The notes under the pieces: model-generated
Databases searched by the model: none
Told to the model about the DNA's origin: nothing
Seen by the model: only the letters and a program-made list of their open reading frames with translations
Made by a program: the position numbers and the translations under genes
NCBI GenBank assembly: GCA_916610825.1
Contig: OU744452.1
Coordinates: 498,501 to 562,500, forward strand
DNA length: 64,000 bases
DNA from: Haliclystus octoradiatus
Taxonomy: Eukaryota; Cnidaria; Staurozoa; Stauromedusae; Haliclystidae
Direction: 5' to 3'
Shown: positions 24,619 through 37,263 of the stretch, in pieces
Layout: every line of letters begins with the position of its first letter
How positions within the stretch are numbered: position 1 is the first letter of the stretch

Positions 24619-27399
24619 ATGAACGGTACAAAGCAGAAATGTTATAGAAATATTGAACTTTTTGGAGATGTTAGCAGACTACCTTATCATGATCAATACT
24701 TTTATAAAATACCATGTCATATCAGCTGCAACTTACATTGCATTGGAGGTGACGAGGCATTGAATGAGGGAGTAGATAGTTGTTCTTTATTTACACTTCT
24801 CCCTTCAACTGAAATTTCATGGGAAGCCAAAGGATTATCTGTTGTTTCCTTCTCAGAAGAGCCGCAAAGTTTTGCAGAATGGAAATATTTCATGTCTAAA
24901 CTCAAACTATCAAGCTGGTCACAATTCCAACGTTCAAGAAAGACCGTCGTCTCGATTCTACCAATAGGACCTTTTCCTAATGAAATGAAATGTTTTGACA
25001 TGCGGCCTTCGCCTACTTCTGACTCTGAACAGCATCCGTCGCTATTTACGATATTGAAGAACTTTGGTGCTGTATTTCTGCCTGGAATAACATTTGAATT
25101 ACTTCCATCGATTGATTATTTAGACATTAAATCATTGAATACACGTCATCATTCCGTCACAGGACAATTCCAACTTCTGATAGGTGGTACGTACCTTGTC
25201 ACGCTCTGATGAGACTGCTTGATGAGACTCACGTGTTCCTTATTAATGTCTAAGTTGATAAATTTATCTTAGATCTCTAAGGAGCAGAAAGGCCTATAAA
25301 CTATGATGAATTTGCCTTTTAAAGAGCTGGGTTAATCGATTCCCATTCAATAACGTGTGAAAATGAATGTGAATATCCTCTGGATTTTGCTCGCCAGGAA
25401 AATGTAATTTCATTGAGACTCGTTAGAGGGGTTTGAGAAAATGGAGGATTCCGGGACGGATAGTTAAAATGGGGGCTAACACAAAATAAGAAGGAAGAGG
25501 AGGCTGTATTCAGTTAAGTTACTGCAATGAGAAGAAGAAGAATTTCTTTCTTTTCTGTGGAAGATGAATGATAAGGTGCAGTTTGTACCATATTTTTATG
25601 ATAATAAATGGACAATAACCTCTATATAAACTGTGAAACCATTTGTATGATGAAATCAAAACGAAAAATTTTGGGATCAAAACTTAGAATCCCTGAAGGA
25701 AAAATATAAAATATTTTATCGAACCCTGCTTATCAAAACTAATACCCTTAAGTCTTTATATGATCATTACACATTTCAATCAAATGGTCATGATCAGATA
25801 TGTCAGTATATGTTATGTTTTGAGTTTTTGAAATGATAATTGCCTTTAAAGCTACAGACCTTTGTGTGTAAAATATAATGGCAGAAATAATGTCCATACG
25901 TTCAATGCAGCATGTTCTTGATCGAAAAGGTCTCATTCAAACTTCAGGAAAGTTTATGAGATCTTTGAACAGACGATGAAGTTCACAAAACATTGTGTCC
26001 TTTGTAGGTCTTACATAATTTTAAACTCTGATCCATAAATTTCTTTCATCTCAGATGTAATGGAGTATCTTCTACAAAGAAAACCAAATAAATCCTTATC
26101 AATCATTGCTGTCAGCTGGTTTGACTTCTATCCTTGTGATGAAATGAATCATATTTTAGGCGAAGGAAATGCGCAAAGTGGATGCGCTGCTATTAGTTTT
26201 GGTCATTATGGTAAACAAACACAACAGTTGACAGTTGAACAACAACATGATGATTTGCCTCTTTATGAAACTGAGTTATCTAGTCTGCCTCTTTATGAAA
26301 CTGAGTTATCTAGTCATCTTCTTCTGCAAGTAATAAAAGTGAGTTGATTATCACACACTGCATAAGGACCACCTGTTTGTAAGGACCACCTGTTTTAAGT
26401 GACCACTTATCTATCATTCTAGTCATCTTCTTCTGCAAGTAATTAAAGTGAGTTGATTATCACACACTGCATAAGGACCACCTGTTTTAAGTGACCACTT
26501 ATCTATCATTCTAGTTCTTTGTAAAATAGATTCACAATGCTCTGTTTCTGATGATCATATTATATACCAATATTAAACGATTGGCATACAGTTTCCTATA
26601 TGAGCTATAGTTTTAAGGCGCCTGAGAAGGCACAATGGGATAAAACAAGTACGCGGCGCGAGTGATCTTTGCTTTCCAAGTCTTGCTGCTGAAGTTACTC
26701 AAGTGTGCCACACAAAAATATAGCTCATAGGAAACTGTGCACCAATTGCTATGTAAAATAACTGAGCACACTTTTATAAGCTGTTGCAGGACTTTTTTAC
26801 TCATAAGTTAAAAGTGTCCTGGAAAAACCTCAAAATCAAATTGGAAATTCAAATTTGTGATATCGATTTCGTTTTGAATCTTGTATTCTCCTGTGAGGAT
26901 ATGATGATTTGGCGCCATAACTTTAAACCAATCAGATTGATTGAATCAATTTCAATATTAAATGTACCATACAATTATCGATCATTAAAATTCATTCTTT
27001 CAAATAATCTAAAAAGATTTGATTTAAAGTGACCAACTTTTGCTTTCTTTTGTTTAGGCGTTTTGTCATGAATTATGTCATACTCTCGGATTGTCACATT
27101 GTCAGTTCTTCATCTGCTGCATGAATGCGTCACCAACAATTGCCGCAATTGAAACTCAGCCGCTGACAATGTGTCCAGTATGCTTACGTAAACTGCAATA
27201 CAAACTTGGTTTTACAATCATGCCTCGTTACAATGCCATCAGGCAATCTTTAATGGATATCATAAGTTGGATTCAAAATAATTACATTTTAAAAGATAAA
27301 CGAAAGCCAAACAGATGTCAAGAAAATAGTCCTCTGTTAGCTGTTGTCAAGAGACTGCAATACTTGAGTGATATCACCATAGAATGTCACCCTGATTAA
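24619..27399 (+). CDS. Archaemetzincin (archaelysin family metalloprotease)
   Basis: Exons 24619-25186, 26055-26338 and 27058-27399 give 397 residues, close to animal AMZ1/AMZ2. Exon 3 carries the zinc site: HELCHTLGLSHC, then CCM, then CPVC. This follows the archaemetzincin pattern HExxHxxGxxxC-x4-CxM-x(about 17)-CxxC, with 16 residues in the last gap; three His residues and four Cys would bind the catalytic and structural zinc. Upstream, QLLIGDVMEYL and VSWFDFYP match the pre-catalytic region. It is predicted to be an intracellular metallopeptidase; the physiological substrates of the family are not settled. The usual catalytic Glu is present. Exon 2 contains two in-frame copies of LPLYETELSS, made by a 30-bp tandem duplication. 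A further ~100-bp duplication repeats the exon end and donor within intron 2. It shares a promoter region with RAD51AP1 and converges on the next gene. Confidence 0.9.
26255..26513 (+). repeat. Nested tandem duplications at an exon end
   Basis: A 30-bp unit is repeated in frame at 26255-26284 and 26285-26314 (LPLYETELSS twice). Then 26310-26418 is repeated at about 26419-26513, including the exon end, the donor (AAA|gtgagt) and intron sequence. The first long copy also holds a short internal repeat of AAGGACCACCTGTTT. The second donor is preceded by TAATTAAA rather than TAATAAAA. Confidence 0.85.
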
Positions 27400-27414
27400 A
27401 TGGCCTCTCTCTAG

Positions 27415-28902
27415 CTAACTGTCTTCTAAAGATGATGATGAACCACTGTTGCTGTTGCTGTCACTACTGTCTGATGTGTCAGTTTCATCACTCGTTGGTG
27501 ACACCTCATCACTGTCATCATCGCATGTGGTTGTAGTCTCGCTATCACTTTCAGATGTCTCACTTTCATTGCCTGATGAATCGGACTCAGTCTCAGTTCC
27601 ACTTTCGGTAGCCTCGCTTTCAGTATCAGTTTCCTGTATGTCTGCTTCATTTTCACTAGCCTCTCTTCTATTCCTAGATTTTCTTGTGCACTCTTCATTC
27701 CCGTTAACCTCACTTTCAGTATCAGTTTCCCGTATGTCTGCTTCATTTTCACTAGCCTCACTTTCAGTATAAGTTTCCCGTATGTCTGCTTCATTTCTAC
27801 TAGCCTTTTTTCTGTTATTTGTTTCCAGTATGTCTGCTTCATTTTTATTCGGCTCTGTTTCGCTGGATTCGCTGTCGCTATTATCACTTTCTTCAGACTC
27901 AGTTCCATTTAAAGTTTTTGTTGTCATAGTTTCGTTTTTCTCGCATCCCATTTTGTCAGCCTCGCCTTTGTTAGACTGCGTACTACTTTTTGTAGTCTCC
28001 CTACTGTCTTTCCGTGTCTCGTTTTCACTGTCTGATGTTGATGAATAATCACTGTCACTTTCTTCGGTACCAGTCCCTTCATTGTGGTTCTCATTTTCAA
28101 TATGTCTTTTCTCGATATGATTTTTACAATCGAAATCGTTTGAATGAAAACTGACGTTCTTTCGACTTCTCCGTCTTTTTCTCATTTGTTTCAAACACAA
28201 AATACCAGACAAGCTTCGCTCTTTGATGCTTTGTTCTAGCGTAGCACAAGCATAATTTAAAAGCGGTCGACATTCGTTTGCCGCTTCATTCTTCTTATAT
28301 TCTATGTTTATCGAATCATTTGCCAAGAACTGTCGACGGTTTTTTTTAGTTTCTATAACGGTTACTTTACAATCTCCGATTGTTAGTTGCCTCTTTTCTT
28401 TATCGACCTCTCTCGTGTTGCTATTGGAAACTCCGACGTCGACAACATTCTCCCTTGCAACATGGTGCTCTTTAGATCTATTCTCGTTTGTATTATTTAC
28501 CTCGCATGAATCAGAAGAACGGTGATGCCTTTCTCCGTTGCAACCACAGCAGCATTCCGTTGTAACGTTTTCTTGGCGGCAGTGACTCCCATGATGCACA
28601 GGCAGCGGATGGCGTGTCGTAGTAGAACCAAGGCAGCTACAGTGTTCATATGCCGATGGATCATTACATTCATGTTGCATACACTCTGCACCATTACATA
28701 AACATTTTCTTTTGTCGGATGTTTCGTTTATGAATTCATGTATGTCTGCACTAGTACAACCACCGCTTACGACAACAACGATTGGATGATGTTGATGACG
28801 ATGATGACGTTGATGATTGTTAGATAGAGACGTATTATTATCTCTGTGATGGTGATTTAGATGACGGTGATGGTAACAACTAAAACATCCATCATCCACC
28901 AT
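27415..28902 (-). CDS. His/Cys-rich protein with acidic S/E/D repeats, 495 aa
   Basis: I do not recognise this protein. It is a single open exon with an ATG at 28902 (ACCATGG context). Residues 1-40 are His-rich. Residues 65-125 are Cys-rich with paired Cys and His (CLCNGAEC, CSC, CCCGC), which could bind metal. Residues 240-247 are very basic (MRKRRRSR), followed at 248-252 by KNVSF, a match to the RVxF docking motif for protein phosphatase 1. From about 275 onward the chain is acidic and Ser-rich and includes at least four copies of a unit like NEADIRETDTESEA. It ends in alternating Ser/Asp/Asn. The long open frame supports a real gene, though low-complexity coding of this kind also leaves open frames on the other strand. 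It converges on archaemetzincin with 15 bp between stops. The coding region could have a further spliced 5' exon that I cannot see. Confidence 0.6.
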   Translation of the reverse strand: MVDDGCFSCYHHRHLNHHHRDNNTSLSNNHQRHHRHQHHPIVVVVSGGCTSADIHEFINETSDKRKCLCNGAECMQHECNDPSAYEHCSCLGSTTTRHPLPVHHGSHCRQENVTTECCCGCNGERHHRSSDSCEVNNTNENRSKEHHVARENVVDVGVSNSNTREVDKEKRQLTIGDCKVTVIETKKNRRQFLANDSINIEYKKNEAANECRPLLNYACATLEQSIKERSLSGILCLKQMRKRRRSRKNVSFHSNDFDCKNHIEKRHIENENHNEGTGTEESDSDYSSTSDSENETRKDSRETTKSSTQSNKGEADKMGCEKNETMTTKTLNGTESEESDNSDSESSETEPNKNEADILETNNRKKASRNEADIRETYTESEASENEADIRETDTESEVNGNEECTRKSRNRREASENEADIQETDTESEATESGTETESDSSGNESETSESDSETTTTCDDDSDEVSPTSDETDTSDSSDSNSNSGSSSSLEDS

Positions 28903-30376
28903 TTTGATTTTGAATTCAAAAAATGAAAAGAAGGAAAAATTAAATAATAACTCTGTTTCACCTGCCTAAGAGACGCCTATCAATATTTTAAAACAAATTA
29001 TTCGTTTCGCGTAAGTCAGTAATCCAATGACGTCACACAAAGTGTTAAAACATAATGATATTCTTTTTATTGTATCAACGTTCTATTATTAAATCACAAT
29101 CATGTCGTTGAATTTTGTCTCAACTTTTTCCCCGCTCCCTTCTAGAGAAATCCTCCCCTTACAGATAAATCATGCAACGCGAGCGAATACTATATTTTTG
29201 TTACTATAGAATCTGATATTCGTGATAATTTCAAACAATAACTAATTTTCGAAGGATGTTTATCGCATTCACCATCCACCGTAGAACATTGAGCCAAACA
29301 AAGACCCCTGCAGATTGGAAACCCCTTTTGGAGGGGGCAATAAAATGCGTGTTATTTGGCAAATGAGGTCAGGTGGCATGCAATCAGTCGAAATATTATC
29401 TTTTAACGTGTTCACTTGTTTACTTGACATGTGGATATTTAATGCGTCATTCTGCAATTGTCATGCCAAATGATACCATCCCATTTCAGTCGTTACACGC
29501 TGCCCCCTTTCCACGGAGCCCCTCCCATCAACACACCCCACGTGGGAAGCATACAAGTAGAGCACAAGAGTATCAGTTAGATAATCATGAGTCAATATCA
29601 TCATAATATACCATCAGCAATCAGCCATAAATGATGACATTTTCTCGTAGATGCAGGTTCATTGCAATCAAGTCTGATGTCATAAATCTCGGTACTACGT
29701 CACAGGTCCCATTTCAAAATGGGTTGTTTTTCTTATCATCTTGAATGTAACTCTGAAAGATGGATACCGACTATCCCAGAAGACATCAGACAGACAGTCT
29801 ATACACTGCATACCATCAGGTAAAAACATAATGTGACGTCACAGCATCTTGGCACAGAATTAACCATCGCACTGCTCAAGGCTTGTTATTCATGTGTTGT
29901 AGAACAATAGCACATCGATGTTGACTGACAAGAGATCAAACATTAGATATCAGACAACCAGTTATCAATCAGCAATAATATGTTTTCTTGCAGTTTCTTA
30001 CACATTTAATATGATTGAATTTCTGACATTATAAGTTACTGAGTCTTAAGGCATATAATACCGACAGTCGGAAGGACCAGATAGGGCCAGATAAGGCCAT
30101 ATAGAAACATAGCCCCATCTCTGTCATTTAGTTGGAAATTCCTATAAGGCCCAAGCTATTCGTGGTCAATCATATTCAAAATGAACATTTTGGAAAGAAA
30201 TATAAGCAAGAAATGTCAGGCCTTTTCCGAAGGCAGGCACATCATAATAATTTGCTTCGATTACAGCAAAGTAGGACAGTTGCAACCTTTCAAAATTTAT
30301 GAATCTAGAAATTAAATTTCTGCGTAATTAAAATTGTGATTTTATTTGATTTATTGGGTCATTACGATTTCCAATT

Positions 30377-30402
30377 ATGCAAATTATGCAAATTATGCAC
30401 AT
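30377..30402 (+). promoter_or_regulatory. Tandem POU octamer sites
   Basis: Two perfect ATGCAAAT octamers (30377 and 30386) and a one-mismatch ATGCACAT (30395) sit in direct repeat every 9 bp. ATGCAAAT is the classical binding site of POU factors. It lies 5.4 kb upstream of the Zic start codon. Confidence 0.5.
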
Positions 30403-31706
30403 TGACATTATTTTTAAGACTAATTAATGTTTCAATTTTAATCATCATTTGGCTGTCATCAATTTCAAATAGCAGTAAATAAAATCCAGTCGAAACAACG
30501 AAATTGTCTTTGTTGAAACATATAGGACTATAAATGGCTTGTTGCGAAGGGAAAATGCAATCGCTGTGTTATCATTAAAAATCTATTTTATAATTATCAC
30601 TCTGTGAATTAATATGGTCAAACCACCCATACACATATACAATCAGTCTTCATAAATAAATAAAAATGACATGTCTTGACCTTTTATCTCATTAATAGGC
30701 TTCCGGTGAAGCAGTACAAATAGTTGTGCTATTAAGTAAAACCGATATAGCGTCCCATATCCGAATAATGAATCTTGTTGAAAATGTATGTGTAGTGATC
30801 TAAGAAGTATCACCAAGGCGACACCTGAGACCGATCCAGGTGGAATGTTGTAGCAAGATAAACAGTAGGGGTAAAACTAAGTATCACATTTGAAAGGGGT
30901 TCATACTGTGGTTCTCAGCGGGCGTAGAGATGGCCATCGATGGTCATTTACTTATGGAACAGACATTGAAAAACAACAGCCGCTCCATATGCACCCCGCT
31001 GACGTTGCAACAAAAGACGCCGCGCGGGAAAATGCAATGCCGGCAAAATATAATAGGTAGCAAACACATTGGCATGGTGTCTAAAAGTGATGCCATAAAA
31101 TAATGATAGACAGGTGATTAATATTTATTGACCTTGTTCACTTTCATAGCTAAATGGCTGGCCCAGCAAAAGCAAGCGTAAGGGTGCTGCCGCAATTGCA
31201 ATTTATATTCAAAACAATTATCTTTAATAATCAAAACGTGATTTCTACTATCAAATGATGAGTTAGCCTCGATTGAGATATAAACAAATGGGCTGGTCTA
31301 TTATCTGACCGTGGTGGAGTCATTAATACCTCGATCCATAGAAATACTAAATTAAGTATTACCCTCGGTCAGCCAAATCGGACGTGTACATTGTAGCCGA
31401 GAGTTGCGTGTGGGAATTGTAACTGTTATTCATTGCGTCTAGTGAAAAGGAATAATATAAAATCTAAAAGCAGAACGATCGAAACAACGGCCTTCGTCAC
31501 GGTGACTTTAGCCTTATATGCCAAAGGATAGAATCTATTGTTTAGCCGTTGACCATCAAATCACGTGACACGATTCGTCTTGACCATGAAATCTGAGTGT
31601 TTAATAAGTGAAATTCAGTCCTGTTAGGTCCTCCCTGCTGCGAAGACGCTGAGAAGAACAATCGAATCCTAGTACGGAGTCTATTCTGAGTTAAAAGGTA
31701 TGGTCG

Positions 31707-31730
31707 AACTGTTAACTGTTAACTGTTAAG
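31707..31730 (+). promoter_or_regulatory. Triple AACTGTT repeat
   Basis: AACTGTT is repeated three times in a row. AACTG is the core of the MYB recognition site, so this may be a MYB cluster or just a short tandem repeat. Confidence 0.3.
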
Positions 31731-34700
31731 TGAGAATTAAATAGCATTCAATTCTATTGAGCTGCTATCATTTCAAGAACTCATTATATTACGATGATGC
31801 GAATGAGTGATGATGATAGAAAGATCAACGTTTAAACAATCTCTCCAAAATGACATCATTTTTGTTAGTCTCTGATTTATAATCTGTATACCAACTTCAA
31901 AATCCATTATTACACTGTATTTGGTATGTGTATTATATGGGCTGTGTTGACACAGTGTGATATCGCGGCAGTGCGGATATGCGATAATAAGCAACAGCCG
32001 CATTTATATAGCAAACGCAACTACACCGTCATATCACACGTCGAATATACTATTAAGATTTTAAGTTTATGCGGAATCAATGTTAATGGATTTATTATGT
32101 TCAAGTGGTCGTATTATACAGTATTTCATGTTGATCGAACCCATTCGTGATTCGCTTCTAAAGGATGGGTTACGGGAAAGGACAAATACCCTACAAATTA
32201 TCAAAGGCGCTGTTCATTCTAGCGAAAAAGAGAGAATTGAGTTGCCATTAGTAACATCATTTACGTCTCCGCCGTAGTCTGCGTTCAACGGAGTAGTTGT
32301 ACCTATATGAGCGCAATTTCTTTAACGATGTACACGTCACGTCTAAAGCTAACGTAAGTAGAATTGAAAGTACACAAACAAGGCTGAAAATGCATAGATA
32401 TAGTGTGGGAAAGAGCAGAGGCTCTCCGACCTGCAATTCAAAGGCATTAGGACAGCATTCTATTACATGCGCCGTAGTAATATCCGGTCAACAAGACCTT
32501 CTTTGTACGTCCATTGGAAGCGTGAAACAAAAAGAGGCTTTTGCGGAACGCTCTCAACGCTATATCTACTGTATGAAATGAACAAAAATTAAATAGCCCA
32601 CGGCCAAAACTATTTCACAATAAACCGGCAAACTGGAGAATCAACAAGAAATCGCTAAAATTTTAATTAAAATCGACATTCCACTGTTGTAAATTATCAT
32701 TAAGTTAACAATTTGTCCACATAGATCATATCCATATACTCCATCCATACGAGGTGTATCTAATTTCCTCTCGCACATGCAAGTTACATAAGCAATATCA
32801 ATTAAACTAAAGAAAAAAAGGATTATTGATTGATGCTATAATACAACAAGACAGAATCTTCTAGACAATCGGTGATATATACTGCCGGTAATATTAAGTG
32901 ATGCTTTGATTGCTTAGTGCATCCCGCTGATGTCTGCTGCCGTATTATTTTAACATTTGCATTTCTGTTGCATCTTGTCTGGTAGGTTGCATTACCCATC
33001 AAGTCTATCAACGCATTCGGATGAGCCGCATATTCGATTGAAATCATTTACGAAGTTATCATTACGCCATTAAACGACCATCGGAATATTAAAGTCTTGT
33101 GAAAGCATTTCAACGACATTATATAAAGACCATCTCAAAGGTGAGAAATGCACACATTATACGATCAACTGAGATGAGTTTCATCAAGAAAGTGATATAT
33201 CATTGATGGTTAATAAATAGTTTAATGGTATTAAAATAATACAATAGGCACTATCCATAAAAGGCATCTGAGAAACGGCAACAAAGGAGAGACCGCGGGC
33301 AATCGTTGCCAATTATTAGAACACAAAATGGTATTGTGATGCACGTGGCATTGCTCATCATTGCGCCAGCTGGGCATAGGATACAACTTTAATCAAATAA
33401 AATATTAAAATAACAGTTTGTTTATATCACGATGAGTTGATTGGTTATTAACGATCGTTGCATGAAGTTACACATAGCGGTTATAATCCCTTGAAAATCC
33501 ATTTAGACACTACTCATAACATGTTAATCGGTACTATGGTGACATGAGACAACCGTTTAATGCCGGACAATGCCATTTATGTAGGTAACAAACAAACCTA
33601 TCATGCAGAGTCATGCCGTTATACGTATCTCATATGTAGTATGTCATAGACGAGTGCATTGTCATGTAATAACAGATAAACAAACAGTGCAGTAATGTGT
33701 GATGGCGGTGTGTGATAACGCTACAAACGACATCACATCATTTACATTAAAGGCCTTCTAATCCCTTATTGTTGGAATTAAATAACATGTTAACTTTGTA
33801 AGTAGGTGGTATATAACCTCTATATATCTATACCATAAAGGGCATATTAATTCGACAGTGCATGTGATAGTTCGAAGGGGCGCGCAATCGCAGCTGCCGT
33901 CGGCTATAGTAGAAGTATAGCCCAAATGTATTCCACCAGAGACTATACGATTGCTTACTTAGATAATCAATTGGGTTCACAAGGAACAACAACAACAACA
34001 GCAAAGGCCGCGGCGGTTATTTCAATAGTGCGGTTAGCACATGTGCAGCCAATTGCAACGATAATTGATCGTTTAGCGATTGCCAAAAGTTGCGTCAAAT
34101 GAAAGCAGAAATCGGATGTTCGCTATGAATGTATTTTCGTCGTTCGGTTTCTCAAAGTGACGAATAAAACAGCTGATACCAATTTTAACTCTTCGAAATA
34201 AGATGTATTGTCACGGATCTATTCTATTGGATAAAAATTTGTAAAGGTCTAAATGTAGCTATGTACTGAAGGATTGCGATAACAGGAAACCTTATGTTAG
34301 AGAAAGAACACAATCGAGTCCGTTTTGTTGTCATGGGAATTAGCAGGCACCGACTAAGAGGCCAGTGTATTTTCATCATCTATTCGAAGGGCTAAATCAC
34401 ACGGTTGAATGTTAAGAAATTAACAAAGAGCACATTTCATGAATTAATCCTTTCGTGAAAATTTCATTTTTATTCGCTGTTGTCTTTCCGTTGAGCATAC
34501 TGTTACAGTACGATGGAGTGATTAGCGTTTTGGTCTCACATCTCACCGACCAACGGTAAGAGATTAAACAACAACTGCATCATTGAATCGCATCATAATC
34601 GATGATAATTAGATCGCTACACCCTGTTCCATTGATAGATGAATTCTAAACGTTTCTCTCTCTTCTACCAAATGGCCGGTACAAACAAATTTAGATCAGG

Positions 34701-35525
34701 AAGAGAGAAGGTTGGATTAAAAACGGGTGACACATTGATTCTGATAGCCACACTTCAATCATCCGTAAAACTAGACATTTCATATTATCATCTATAAAAT
34801 CCCTTGCTCATTTATCTAATCAATATCTTAACACACTAATGATTAAAGTTAAATAGATAAAAATAAATAGTAATTATTTTTCGTCTTTATTTTAATCGAA
34901 AGGAGGGTTCTACATTATCAATCAAAATGGTTAGAATCAAAGCAAACCGGGGGGTGCATGCAATACACCACATCGCTGTGAAACATAAGAATCTACATCA
35001 TTAAATAATATCTAACAAAAATAATATGCTAGTAGATAAATAAATATCTGAATCATATAAAAATATAGATGGATACACCAAACATTATGAAACGATTTAA
35101 TAAATTTTAAATGAACTGTCTTCGTTTTTCATCTAGGCGATCAACCCCCTTGAACGACCATCCGTGGTCATTTGGAACGCATCATTCATTGGCCAATTCA
35201 ATTAATCATGTCAATTTCACGTCAATCAAACTAATAGGAACCAATAAACTTTGGATTTCTACCCCCCGTTGGTATTCGACACAGGGAATGACAGATGGTT
35301 GATGGAGAGAGCGACGTTTTCTTTTTCGATTAAGACTCACGCATTTATACAGAGTCCCTCTATCTATTAAATCTACATTATTATTATTATTAACCACCTC
35401 AAAACTAAAAACTTTGTGAAGAGAATAGACGAACATTATCATTTTGACCACACGTTATTTGTGGCTGAGATTTGAAGTTGACGCATTCGCTAGAGTGGTA
35501 TACTTTAATCGTCTGACTGGTGACC

Positions 35526-35537
35526 TATATATATAAT
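35526..35537 (+). promoter_or_regulatory. TATA box, probable Zic core promoter
   Basis: TATATATATAAT lies about 300 bp upstream of the Zic ATG. A start near 35560 would give a 5' UTR of about 275 nt beginning in the GAAGAGGCGGCGGC stretch. Confidence 0.45.
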
Positions 35538-35835
35538 AGTTACGTTAGTCCTGTGAAGAGGCGGCGGCAAGGACATCAAAACAGACACAGCTATCCAATC
35601 ACCTTCTTGTACTCCATCACCAATAGCAAACATCATCAATTCGAAGCAGTGAGCAATCGGCAAACATCGACCGACGCTGATTAATACGTTAATTGGGCAG
35701 ATTGGAGTATTTGATTAAGAGAGATTCAAATCGGTTGGTTTTATGAGTGGGGCTGTTACTGAAGCCCCACTGTTTATCCCCGTTGGTACTCACTAAGACA
35801 TTATCAAAACACATCAATTGAAATCAAAGAACAAC

Positions 35836-37263
35836 ATGGAGAGCTTATGCGGCCAACTTAACTCCCATCGAGGGAATACCTTAGGACACTTCCAACCACC
35901 ATCACAACGCTACGACACACTAGAGCAACCCAACGCAGTCTACACAATTCAAAATAACTATCCTAGTTATGTCAACTATAGCAGCGGTGGAAATGGTTCG
36001 TCTATACTACATAGTAACAGCGACTGCACTGGACTGGGCCATGGCTCTTTAACTAGCAACTCAAGGCAGTCATCCGGTGGTTATAACTGTAATTCAAACG
36101 GAGAACAGCTCTCTTCTGTCGGTTACCGTGGCCTATCATCTCTGGTTAATGAAGCAACAGGAATATCACCCCATGTCCAATCGCCACCTCTAATCAATGT
36201 TCTAGGTTCAGCAAATGTCGATGGAAACAACAGTACCGTATCATCTAGTAGACAGCACTGCATGTTCGCAGCTGCTAGTGGTAACGGAGCAAGCGGTAAC
36301 AACGGATCAATCAACGGATTACATCAAATCGCATCAACACGTTATCACGTAGCTGATCATCACCAACAGGAGTATCATCATTCGGGTTCACAGTCAACTA
36401 CGTCACATAATTACTACAATCACAATCACGAGAACTCCGTCACTCCGTCGGGACATTACTCAATCGCAAGATATCAAAACAACAACAGTAAACTCAGCAA
36501 CAACAATAATAACAACAATAATAATAACAACAGTGAGTATCTTACGGATGTCAAACCACCACCTAGCCTCTATCAGAGTCCTTACGAATTCTACGCCAAC
36601 CCATATGGCAGCCACTTGAATGGTTACATGGCCCATGGCAATTTCAGACAACCGTTAAACCATGTTATTACTTGCTTATGGACAGACGCAACGACGAAGG
36701 GTAAACCGTGCGGAAAGCAATTTTTCGTCATGATGGACGTTGTTCAACATTTATCAGAGGACCATGTGGGTACAAACGATTCCAACGAACATATCTGCTA
36801 TTGGAAAGAGTGCCAACGAAGTGGGCAACCCTTCAAAGCAAAGTATAAACTGATTAATCATTTGAGGGTACATACAGGGGAGAAGCCCTTTCCGTGCCCT
36901 TTCCCAGGATGCGGGAAACTATTCGCACGATCTGAAAACTTAAAAATACACAAACGAACACATACTGGCGAGAAACCATTTATTTGCGAATACGAAGGTT
37001 GCGGACGGAGGTTTGCAAATTCTAGCGACCGAAAGAAACATTCGCATGTACATACGTCCGATAAACCGTATATTTGTAAAGTTGAAGGATGTAATAAAAC
37101 TTACACGCATCCAAGTTCATTACGGAAGCACATGAAATTACACGGTAAAGGAGATGACGGTGCGTGTTATACGACTATAAAAGATACTATTTGCGATCGC
37201 GCCGATAGTCCTCGTGAATCGGTAGCACCAACGACGGGCCATCATCAAACTTTAGCGTGGTAG
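35836..37263 (+). CDS. ZIC: Zic-family zinc finger transcription factor, intronless
   Basis: One uninterrupted exon of 475 codons, starting at the first ATG in frame (MESLCGQ). Five C2H2 fingers lie at about residues 280-436. Fingers 1 and 2 have the Zic/Gli tandem CWCH2 pattern (CLW...C and CYWKEC). Finger 3 ([19 protein letters not shown]), finger 4 ([15 protein letters not shown]) and finger 5 ([14 protein letters not shown]) are almost identical to Zic of other animals, with standard TGEKPF linkers. It would bind GLI/Zic-type sites in the nucleus and act in neural, muscle or axial patterning. The N-terminal half is rich in Ser, Asn, Gly, Tyr and His, with an Asn run near 221-232 encoded by AAC/AAT repeats. 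Finger 1 is divergent, and I do not see the N-terminal ZOC motif. The tail after finger 5 is only about 39 residues. There are no introns, although many Zic genes have one or more in the finger region. Confidence 0.93.
   Translation: MESLCGQLNSHRGNTLGHFQPPSQRYDTLEQPNAVYTIQNNYPSYVNYSSGGNGSSILHSNSDCTGLGHGSLTSNSRQSSGGYNCNSNGEQLSSVGYRGLSSLVNEATGISPHVQSPPLINVLGSANVDGNNSTVSSSRQHCMFAAASGNGASGNNGSINGLHQIASTRYHVADHHQQEYHHSGSQSTTSHNYYNHNHENSVTPSGHYSIARYQNNNSKLSNNNNNNNNNNNSEYLTDVKPPPSLYQSPYEFYANPYGSHLNGYMAHGNFRQPLNHVITCLWTDATTKGKPCGKQFFVMMDVVQHLSEDHVGTNDSNEHICYWKECQRSGQPFKAKYKLINHLRVHTGEKPFPCPFPGCGKLFARSENLKIHKRTHTGEKPFICEYEGCGRRFANSSDRKKHSHVHTSDKPYICKVEGCNKTYTHPSSLRKHMKLHGKGDDGACYTTIKDTICDRADSPRESVAPTTGHHQTLAW

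Larger units (their letters stand above)
28903..35835. other. ~7-kb non-coding region upstream of Zic
   Basis: I find no credible coding exons; the short open frames here have no family features. The region holds a POU octamer cluster (30377-30402), a triple MYB-like repeat (31707-31730) and a TATA box near its right end. As the upstream flank of a developmental transcription factor it is a natural place for enhancers, but that is inference. Confidence 0.6.

Noticed and set aside
27449..28048. Plus-strand Ser/Val-rich open frames
   Set aside because: Mirror image of the low-complexity acidic coding on the minus strand.
31773..32581. Overlapping short open frames upstream of Zic
   Set aside because: No conserved motifs, no splice partners, and composition like the surrounding non-coding DNA.
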